A stretch of DNA of 5,898 bases, taken from assembly GCA_030640325.1 (NCBI GenBank), contig DAOWJM010000108.1, positions 1 through 5,898 on the forward strand, read 5' to 3'. Each line of letters opens with the position of its first letter. Positions within the stretch are counted from its first letter, which is position 1. A program made the translations under genes and the position numbers. Origin of the DNA: Dehalococcoidia bacterium. GTDB taxonomy: Bacteria > Chloroflexota > Dehalococcoidia > Dehalococcoidales > BS750m-G39. The notes under the pieces were generated by a model. That model made no database searches. It saw nothing but the letters and a program-made list of their open reading frames with translations, and had not been told where the DNA came from. Of the stretch, positions 1 to 4,368 are shown one piece after another.

Positions 1-1
1 C

Positions 2-1450
2 ATTGCTATCTATGGCGACTTTGATGCTGATGGCATCACCGCGACTGCCCTGCTCGTCCAGGGGCTATCAAGCGTTGGCGGTAAGGTCATTCCATACATA
101 CCCCACCGCCTGACCGAGGGCTATGGGCTTAAAACAGCTGCCCTGGAAAATCTTCACCGACAAGGCATCAGCCTGGTTATTACCGTTGATTGCGGAATTA
201 CCGCCCTGGCTGAGGTTAAGCGGGCAAACAGGCTGGGGCTGGATATAATTGTCACCGACCACCACACCCCCTTACCAGAAATCCCGCCCGCCATTGCCAT
301 TATCAATCCCAAGCGAGCTGATTCAAGTTATCCCTTTTCGGAACTGACTGGTGCTGGGGTAGCCATCAAGCTGCTTCAGGCTCTATTCCAGGGCATTGGT
401 AAAGAAGAGCAACTGGATGAACTGATGGACCTGGCAGCCCTGGGAACGGTAGCTGATATGGCGCCTCTAGCGGGGGAGAACCGATACCTGGTTAAGCAGG
501 GGTTGAAGCTAATTAATGCCAGCCCACGCCTCGGAATCAGGGAGATTATATCCCGGGCTGGGCTTAGCACTGGCAGCCTTGACGCAGAGAGCATCTCATG
601 GACTATCGCCCCGCGTCTAAATGCTGCCGGCAGACTAGCACATGCCATGACCAGCTATAAATTGCTGATGACAAACTCGCCAGAGGAGGCACGCCAGCTA
701 GCTATATGGCTGGAACAGAAAAATGCCGAGCGGCAAAGACTAACCACCAAGGTTTTAGCCAAGGCTAGAAAGCAGATATTAGCTCAGGGAATTTCACCAC
801 TGCTAGTTGCCAGCGATAGGGACTATCCTGTTGGAATTGCCGGGCTGGTAGCCAGCAGGCTAGTTGAGGAATTCTACCGCCCAGCTATTGTGGTCAGGAC
901 CGGAGAGCTAGTAAGCAGCGGAAGCTGTCGCAGTATCCCTGAGTTCAATATTATCCTCGCCCTGAACCAGTGTAGCAGCCTGCTATCCCAGTTTGGTGGT
1001 CACTCACAGGCAGCCGGTTTTACCCTACCCACCAAGAACTTGACTCACCTCAAGCAGCACCTTTCCCAGCTAGCAACCGAACAGCTTGCCGAGGTTGACC
1101 TTCGCCCTCAACTGGATATTGATGCTGAGGTCACACTGCCTGAACTGAGCGGGGATACTTTCCAAACCATTCAACAGCTAGCTCCCTTTGGTCGAGGTAA
1201 TCCAGCGCCCACCTTCCTCAGCCGCAGGACAGATGTGGTTGACTGCCGCACTATGGGCAGTAATGGAGAGCACCTGAGGCTGAAAGTGAAACAGGGTGGT
1301 GTGGTGTGGGATGGGGTGGGCTTCAGATGGGGCGACCGTCTAGCTGAGGTATCCGCCCACCTTGACATTGCCTATAACCTGGAAGTAGACCGCTGGGGTG
1401 GGGAGGAGAGGCTGAGGCTCAATATCATTGACTTTGCGCCAGCGAGCTGA
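2..1450 (+). CDS. recJ: Single-stranded-DNA-specific exonuclease RecJ (5' partial)
   Basis: RecJ degrades single-stranded DNA 5' to 3' in the cytoplasm, supporting RecFOR recombination, mismatch repair and base-excision repair. The reading frame is open from base 2 to the TGA at 1448-1450 and gives 482 residues, so about 70-80 N-terminal residues lie off the left edge; the first ATG that opens a long ORF (425) is internal. Visible DHH-family metal-binding motifs, in window numbering, are GDFDADG (5-11), VDCG (62-65), TDHH (85-88) and GTVAD (148-152). The DHHA1 domain follows with GGHSQAAGF (GGH at 332-334). The C-terminal part, about 370-482, fits the OB-fold domain of bacterial RecJ. All catalytic motifs in view are intact. 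No partner gene is visible on the left, and the next gene starts 254 bases downstream from its own promoter. Motif order and length make the family call secure. Confidence 0.96.
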   Translation: MAIYGDFDADGITATALLVQGLSSVGGKVIPYIPHRLTEGYGLKTAALENLHRQGISLVITVDCGITALAEVKRANRLGLDIIVTDHHTPLPEIPPAIAIINPKRADSSYPFSELTGAGVAIKLLQALFQGIGKEEQLDELMDLAALGTVADMAPLAGENRYLVKQGLKLINASPRLGIREIISRAGLSTGSLDAESISWTIAPRLNAAGRLAHAMTSYKLLMTNSPEEARQLAIWLEQKNAERQRLTTKVLAKARKQILAQGISPLLVASDRDYPVGIAGLVASRLVEEFYRPAIVVRTGELVSSGSCRSIPEFNIILALNQCSSLLSQFGGHSQAAGFTLPTKNLTHLKQHLSQLATEQLAEVDLRPQLDIDAEVTLPELSGDTFQTIQQLAPFGRGNPAPTFLSRRTDVVDCRTMGSNGEHLRLKVKQGGVVWDGVGFRWGDRLAEVSAHLDIAYNLEVDRWGGEERLRLNIIDFAPAS

Positions 1451-1464
1451 GCCACAGGATACAC

Positions 1465-1480
1465 AATTCGTCAATTCGTC
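1465..1480. repeat. Two perfect tandem copies of AATTCGTC
   Basis: The 8-mer AATTCGTC occurs twice with no gap just after the recJ stop codon. It is too short to assign a role and may be chance or a small duplication. The stretch 1451-1547 holds nothing else I can support: no ORF with a ribosome-binding site and no terminator hairpin with a T-run. Confidence 0.4.
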
Positions 1481-1547
1481 ATACTGTTACTACTTAGGCG
1501 ACAAAAGCTTCTCGGATTTGGTCATGGCAATCTTTCTTACCGGGAAG

Positions 1548-1567
1548 TTTGCACTGGCATTTGCAAA
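1548..1567. promoter_or_regulatory. Candidate operator: TTTGCA-N8-TGCAAA inverted repeat over the -35
   Basis: TTTGCA (1548-1553) and TGCAAA (1562-1567) form a perfect 6-bp dyad with an 8-base spacer. The right arm overlaps the -35 hexamer of the promoter at 1561-1589. TTTGCA also repeats directly at 1560-1565, a 12-base period. Position and symmetry suit a repressor or activator site, but no regulator is known from the window and a short dyad can arise by chance. Confidence 0.3.
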
Positions 1568-1589
1568 GAGGGTTTCTTTATTGTATAAT
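1561..1589 (+). promoter_or_regulatory. Sigma70-type promoter for the zinc-ribbon/RRM unit
   Basis: The -35 hexamer TTGCAA (1561-1566, four of six consensus bases) is followed by exactly 17 bases and a perfect TATAAT -10 (1584-1589). Transcription would begin near 1596, giving a leader of about 110 bases before the ATG at 1705. It lies in the gene-free gap after recJ and points toward the small-gene pair. No comparable promoter is seen between the two small genes, so they are probably co-transcribed. Confidence 0.75.
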
Positions 1590-1654
1590 GCATATGGTGG
1601 TTTTGGTTTAGGTTATTACATACTTAGTTAAGCTATTTCTAGTTTCCTCAAGTG

Positions 1655-1705
1655 TTGGATGACCGCAACTCTAACCAACTATTTATAAGAGAGGAGGTCA
1701 TCCAA
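1655..1705 (+). promoter_or_regulatory. Leader hairpin that pairs the ribosome-binding site and start of the zinc-ribbon gene
   Basis: TTGGATGACC (1655-1664) is the exact reverse complement of GGTCATCCAA (1696-1705), which ends on the A of the start codon. Two U-G wobbles could extend the stem to 1653/1707 and pair the whole AUG. The Shine-Dalgarno sequence GAGGAGG (1691-1697, 7 bases before ATG) is partly in this stem, and the rest can pair through CTCT (1669-1672) with AGAG (1690-1693). In the folded form the ribosome-binding site and start codon would both be hidden. This looks like a translational switch: an RNA thermometer, a cold-shock leader or a protein-binding site. The pairing is seen directly; the regulatory role is inferred. 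Confidence 0.65.
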
Positions 1706-2010
1706 TGAGTTTTGAGGACAAGACACTCCAGTGTTCCGATTGTGGGGCTACCTTCACCTTCAGCGCTGAGGAACAAGAGTTCTTCCAAACTAAAGGCTAT
1801 ACTAACGAGCCCAAGCGCTGTCCCGCATGCCGCGAAGCAAGGAAAGCACAGCGTTACGGAAATGATAGCTACGGCTACAGGTCCCAACGCCAAATGTTCC
1901 CTGCAGTATGCGCCGAGTGCGGTAAGGAAACCGAAGTACCGTTCGAGCCCCGTGAGGGTAGACCGGTGTATTGTAGCGAGTGCTACAAAAAAGTCAGACT
2001 GAGCGGATAA
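1705..2010 (+). CDS. Small protein with two zinc-ribbon (Cys4) clusters
   Basis: This 101-residue protein resembles the small 'zinc-ribbon domain-containing' proteins common in environmental bacteria; its biochemical role is not known. The N-terminal cluster is C10/C13 with C39/C42, around ATFTF, EEQEFF and the RCPACR knuckle. The second is C69/C72 with C90/C93, around the TEVPF and RPVYC motifs. Each gives one complete four-cysteine zinc site. A polar linker of about 25 residues, rich in Tyr, Arg and Gly, separates them. There is no signal peptide or membrane segment, so it should be cytoplasmic, and nucleic-acid binding is plausible but inferred. The ATG at 1705 is chosen because GAGGAGG lies 7 bases upstream and the family starts close to the first Cys pair. 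It is first in a unit with the RRM gene 100 bases downstream. An overlapping +1-frame ORF of similar length is a shadow. Confidence 0.9.
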   Translation: MSFEDKTLQCSDCGATFTFSAEEQEFFQTKGYTNEPKRCPACREARKAQRYGNDSYGYRSQRQMFPAVCAECGKETEVPFEPREGRPVYCSECYKKVRLSG

Positions 2011-2030
2011 TGCTAGTTTGACCTTAAGGG

Positions 2031-2065
2031 CATACATAGGTCAGGTACCCCCTGGCCTATGTATG
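2031..2065 (+). promoter_or_regulatory. 15-bp hairpin between the zinc-ribbon and RRM genes
   Basis: CATACATAGG (2031-2040) pairs perfectly with CCTATGTATG (2056-2065). The stem continues through one U-G wobble (2041/2055) and CAGG/CCTG (2042-2045/2051-2054), leaving a 5-base loop TACCC (2046-2050). No T-run follows on the plus strand, so it is not a standard Rho-independent terminator. It begins 20 bases after the zinc-ribbon stop and ends 45 bases before the RRM ATG. Its loop and upper stem are complementary to the RRM ribosome-binding site, which suggests a regulatory leader element. mRNA processing or 3'-end stabilisation of the upstream message is an alternative. Confidence 0.7.
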
Positions 2066-2097
2066 TCACCACAAGAGGGATTACACAATTCAAAGAA

Positions 2098-2107
2098 GGG
2101 GGGTACC
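2098..2107 (+). promoter_or_regulatory. RRM-gene ribosome-binding site, complementary to the upstream hairpin loop
   Basis: A run of six G (2098-2103), preceded by GAA, lies 7 bases before the ATG at 2111 and is the Shine-Dalgarno site. GGGGGTACC (2099-2107) is the exact reverse complement of GGTACCCCC (2044-2052), with one further G-U wobble (2098/2053). The two pairings of 2044-2053 are mutually exclusive in the upper hairpin. The lower 10-bp stem could instead persist and form an H-type pseudoknot that hides the ribosome-binding site. Confidence 0.6.
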
Positions 2108-2110
2108 AAT

Positions 2111-2413
2111 ATGAATATCTATGTGGGTAACTTATCTCGCGAGGTAACCGAAGAGGAATTGCGGCAGGAATTCACGGCTTTTGGAGAAGTGACATCTGTA
2201 AACATTATCAAAGATAAGTATAGTGGGCAATCTAGGGGATTTGGCTTCGTTGAAATGCAATCAAAGTCTGAAGCCGAAGCGGCAATTACTGGCCTCAAAG
2301 GAAAGACACTAAAGGAGCGAACGCTTGATGTTAATGAGGCTCGTCCTCGTTCCGACAACAGAGGCGGCGGGTTCGGTGGTGGACGAGGAGGAGGAAGACA
2401 GAGAAGATACTAA
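2111..2413 (+). CDS. Single-RRM glycine-rich RNA-binding protein
   Basis: This is a 100-residue bacterial RRM protein of the type found in cyanobacteria (the Rbp family, several of them cold-inducible) and other phyla. It should bind single-stranded RNA in the cytoplasm. One RRM spans residues 1-77: RNP2 is IYVGNL (3-8) and RNP1 is RGFGFVEM (42-49), with the aromatic RNA-stacking residues Y4, F44 and F46 all present. The tail, 78-100, is Arg/Gly-rich (GGGFGGGRGGG) and ends in QRRY, resembling RGG tails that add non-specific RNA affinity. The start is the ATG at 2111: it has a strong G-rich ribosome-binding site 7 bases upstream and begins right at the first beta strand. The longer frame from 2018 would run through the hairpin and lacks family support. 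It is probably co-transcribed with the zinc-ribbon gene. Target RNAs are unknown; autoregulation through its own leader is possible. Confidence 0.95.
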   Translation: MNIYVGNLSREVTEEELRQEFTAFGEVTSVNIIKDKYSGQSRGFGFVEMQSKSEAEAAITGLKGKTLKERTLDVNEARPRSDNRGGGFGGGRGGGRQRRY

Positions 2414-2420
2414 ATCGCCT

Positions 2421-2460
2421 AGTCTGCATCCATATGCTTAAAACATATAGCTGTGAGACT
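2421..2460. terminator. Weak two-part dyad between convergent genes; possible bidirectional terminator
   Basis: AGTCT (2421-2425) pairs with AGACT (2456-2460), and ATATG (2432-2436) pairs with CATAT (2444-2448) around a 7-base loop. It sits in the 52-base gap between the convergent ends of the RRM gene and lgt, where a terminator is expected. The stems are short, interrupted and AT-rich, and there is no clear T-run on either side, so this is tentative. Confidence 0.25.
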
Positions 2461-2465
2461 TACCA

Positions 2466-3242
2466 TCATTCAGCCCTACTTTCCACCCTTATCCACCGTG
2501 TCCTCAAAACCAATAAGGGGATGGCAATGAGTAACACAATTATGCCTATTACCTGAGCCTGATGTAAGCCAAAGAGGAAGGGCGTCCCATCCCGCAGGAA
2601 ATCAATGCCCACCCGCCACAGTGAATACAGACTGAGGTAGGTGAGAAACAGAGAGCCGTCAGGCTTAAAATGACCCCGCAGCTTGAGCAATACGCCAAAG
2701 ACTATCAGGCAAAATACAATCTCATAAAGCTGCGTAGGGTGAAGGGCTACTCCCAGAGGGGCATAGCTTTCAGGGTGAGTATAGACCACAGACCAGGGTA
2801 GCCAAGCTGGCGCTTCCATGCCATAGCAGCAGCCATTTATGGTGCAGCCCACCCTGCCTACAGCCTGAGCCAGTATAGTAGCCGGTGCCACCAAATCCAC
2901 GAAGTAACCAAACCTAAAATTACTAAACCGGCTGTAAATCCAGATACCCAGGGCAGCACCTAAAACAGCACCATAGATAGTCAAACCTTCAAAACCAAAA
3001 ATCTGCCCCGGGTTCACAATATAGTAATCCCACCTATCAATAACATGGAGCAACTTTGATATTATTACCGCGGATGGAATGCCTATCAGAGCAGCAGTAA
3101 GAATAGTATCATAAGAAAGGTTAGCCCCCCGTCTTACCTCCCGCAGCATCCACAACACTACCACCAACACCGCCAGGGCAACCATGATGCCATACCATCT
3201 AACATTTAAGAAGGCTATCGGGTCTATACCTATGGTAATCAA
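2466..3242 (-). CDS. lgt: Prolipoprotein diacylglyceryl transferase Lgt (TTG start)
   Basis: Lgt is an inner-membrane enzyme that moves diacylglycerol from phosphatidylglycerol to the lipobox cysteine of prelipoproteins, the first step of lipoprotein maturation. From the TTG at 3242 it has 258 residues, a normal family length, with about seven hydrophobic segments. Visible motifs are VRWYG (14-18), GLTIYG (86-91), the signature GRVGCTINGCCYG (129-141), HPTQLYE (168-174) and WRVGIDFLRDG (209-219). Aligned by spacing from the signature Arg (R130, E. coli R143), N136 and G141 match E. coli N149 and G154, but E. coli N146, E151 and E243 correspond to C133, C138 and D214. I believe the Cys-rich signature is common outside Proteobacteria. 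The ATG-like start at 3329 would overlap ftsY by 71 bases and add a non-family N-terminus; the TTG has GGAGG six bases upstream and begins MITIGIDPIAF. It follows ftsY by 16 bases. Confidence 0.95.
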   Translation of the reverse strand: MITIGIDPIAFLNVRWYGIMVALAVLVVVLWMLREVRRGANLSYDTILTAALIGIPSAVIISKLLHVIDRWDYYIVNPGQIFGFEGLTIYGAVLGAALGIWIYSRFSNFRFGYFVDLVAPATILAQAVGRVGCTINGCCYGMEAPAWLPWSVVYTHPESYAPLGVALHPTQLYEIVFCLIVFGVLLKLRGHFKPDGSLFLTYLSLYSLWRVGIDFLRDGTPFLFGLHQAQVIGIIVLLIAIPLLVLRTRWIRVESRAE

Positions 3243-3248
3243 TATTTC

Positions 3249-3253
3249 CCTCC
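3249..3253 (-). promoter_or_regulatory. Ribosome-binding site that fixes the lgt start
   Basis: Read on the minus strand, GGAGG is followed by six bases and then TTG (3242-3240), in frame with Lgt. It falls in the 16-base gap after the ftsY TGA, which supports TTG as the true start and a tight ftsY-lgt operon. Confidence 0.75.
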
Positions 3254-3258
3254 AAAAA

Positions 3259-4173
3259 TCAGGAACATAGCGCCTTGACGAAGGTCTCAGCATCGAAAGA
3301 AGCCATATCCGCCAACCCATCACCAACACCGATGAACAGTATTGGTATTTTCAGTTCATCACAGATAGCCAGCACTATACCCCCTTTAGCTGTGCCATCC
3401 AGCTTAGCCAGAAAAATGCCGGTTACCCCTACAGCTTCAGTGAAATATCTAGCCTGGGTTAAGCCATTCTGACCGGTGGTAGCATCAAGCACCAAGAGCA
3501 CCTCATGTGGCGCTGTGGCGTCAGCCTTGGCTGCCACCCGCCTGACCTTTTTAAGCTCCTCCATCAGGTTAAACTTGGTGTGCAGCCTACCGGCAGTGTC
3601 AATAATTACTTCCTGAGCGTTTCGACTCCGTGCTGCCTGTAGGGCATCAAAAATCACCGCCCCGGCATCAGCCCCGGGCTGGTGAGCAATGACATCAACA
3701 CCAATCCTCTCGCCCAGGCTTTTGAGCTGGTCAATAGCCGCCGCCCTAAAGGTATCAGCGGCAACCAGTATAACTTGCTTTCCCTCATTTTTAGCGCTAT
3801 AGGCAAGCTTGGCAATAGATGTAGTCTTACCACTGCCATTGACACCTACAGCCAGAACAACTTTGGGTAGCGATGGGGGAATAGACACTCCCTGAACGTC
3901 AATTTTCAGGATGCTGACCATTTCTTCCTTCAAGGCAGCGCGCACCAATGTCCCCTGACCGAATTTCTCCTCTCTCGCTCTCCGCCGCACCTTTTCAATG
4001 AGCTTTGCCGTGGTATTAACCCCTACATCAGCAGAGATAAGCAGTTCCTCCAGCTCTGCCCATACCGCCTCATCTATGGCAGTGCGGTCAAACAGTCGTG
4101 TTATCCGACCGAACCAAGTATCACGACTTGGTTTTAAGGCTTTCTCTGTTTTGAGATTATCTGTCAACCTCAC
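3259..4173 (-). CDS. ftsY: Signal recognition particle receptor FtsY
   Basis: FtsY is the SRP receptor GTPase. It docks Ffh-nascent-chain complexes at the membrane so that signal-anchored proteins reach SecYEG. The 304 residues comprise the N domain (about 18-95, with ELEELLISADVGV) and a complete G domain: P-loop GVNGSGKTT (110-118), DTFRAAA (140-146), DTAGR (192-196), AKLDGTAKGG (256-265, with Ala where TKLD is usual) and GVGDGLADM near the C-terminus. The conserved DATTGQN loop (230-236) separates it from Ffh, as does the lack of a C-terminal M domain. The long acidic A domain of E. coli FtsY is absent; membrane contact would rest on the short basic N-terminus before TWFGRITRLF. The start is uncertain: GTG at 4173 has GAGGGGG nine bases upstream inside a palindrome, while TTG at 4167 has AGGGGG five bases upstream. 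It is co-transcribed with lgt. Confidence 0.96.
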   Translation of the reverse strand: MRLTDNLKTEKALKPSRDTWFGRITRLFDRTAIDEAVWAELEELLISADVGVNTTAKLIEKVRRRAREEKFGQGTLVRAALKEEMVSILKIDVQGVSIPPSLPKVVLAVGVNGSGKTTSIAKLAYSAKNEGKQVILVAADTFRAAAIDQLKSLGERIGVDVIAHQPGADAGAVIFDALQAARSRNAQEVIIDTAGRLHTKFNLMEELKKVRRVAAKADATAPHEVLLVLDATTGQNGLTQARYFTEAVGVTGIFLAKLDGTAKGGIVLAICDELKIPILFIGVGDGLADMASFDAETFVKALCS

Positions 4174-4182
4174 CCCCTGTAT

Positions 4183-4210
4183 CCCCCTCTCCTTAGATAA
4201 GGAGAGGGGG
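4183..4210. repeat. Perfect 13-bp palindrome in the ftsY leader
   Basis: CCCCCTCTCCTTA (4183-4195) and TAAGGAGAGGGGG (4198-4210) are exact reverse complements with a 2-base centre; as RNA this gives 12 bp with a 4-base loop. It ends 10 bases before the ftsY GTG, and its minus-strand GGAGAGGGGG would be the Shine-Dalgarno site for that GTG. It resembles the palindrome at 4284-4310, pointing to a dispersed intergenic repeat family of REP or MITE type. Copies elsewhere in the genome cannot be seen here. Confidence 0.7.
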
Positions 4211-4222
4211 AGGTTTTTGGAA

Positions 4223-4239
4223 GAAGGGTTTCACCCTTC
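4223..4239. repeat. Small hairpin GAAGGGT-TTC-ACCCTTC
   Basis: A perfect 7-bp stem with a 3-base loop lies between the two larger palindromes. There is no T-run directly after it in the minus (ftsY) direction, as the minus strand beyond it reads TTCCAAAAACC. It is probably part of the same repeat cluster. Confidence 0.45.
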
Positions 4240-4283
4240 CTAAACTACCCGTATTTAGTTTTACCTTGCTCCTTAACTATCCC

Positions 4284-4310
4284 CCCCTTCCCCTTGATAA
4301 GGGGAAGGGG
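4284..4310. repeat. Perfect 12-bp palindrome related to the one at 4183-4210
   Basis: CCCCTTCCCCTT (4284-4295) and AAGGGGAAGGGG (4299-4310) are exact reverse complements around GAT. It shares the C-run, pyrimidine-rich arm and GATAAGG centre with the element at 4183-4210. A second, outer dyad, CTATCCCC (4277-4284) with GGGGATAG (4316-4323), surrounds it. Together the elements fill most of the helicase-ftsY gap, which contains no gene. Confidence 0.7.
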
Positions 4311-4337
4311 ATAAAGGGGATAGGGTTACCATTAAAC

Positions 4338-4352
4338 AGGGGCGAAGCCCCT
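4338..4352 (-). terminator. Probable terminator of the helicase gene
   Basis: On the minus strand, 16 bases after the helicase stop codon, AGGGGC-TTC-GCCCCT forms a 6-bp GC-rich hairpin followed by GTTTAAT. The U-tract is short and interrupted, so it may be a weak terminator. The same hairpin could instead be part of the repeat cluster beside it. Confidence 0.45.
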
Positions 4353-4368
4353 CTAAAACTCCCTCAAT

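Noticed and set aside
1428..1631. 67-codon plus-strand ORF after recJ
   Set aside because: It overlaps the recJ end, has no convincing ribosome-binding site or domain, and runs through the promoter at 1561-1589.
1712..2002. 96-codon ORF overlapping the zinc-ribbon gene in another frame
   Set aside because: The zinc-ribbon frame has two complete Cys4 clusters and a strong ribosome-binding site; the other frame has neither.
2031..2065. Rho-independent terminator after the zinc-ribbon gene
   Set aside because: The stem is strong, but the following bases (TCACCACAAG) contain no T-run.
2018..2110. Longer N-terminus for the RRM protein starting at 2018
   Set aside because: The extra 31 codons run through the 15-bp hairpin and the ribosome-binding site; the ATG at 2111 begins exactly at the first RRM strand and has a strong site 7 bases upstream.
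3243..3329. Lgt start at 3329
   Set aside because: It would overlap ftsY by 71 bases and add 29 residues unlike the family; TTG at 3242 has a well-spaced GGAGG and gives the expected N-terminus.
4183..4310. CRISPR array from the repeated G/C-rich units
   Set aside because: Only two diverged palindromes, with no regular repeat-spacer period and no cas genes nearby.
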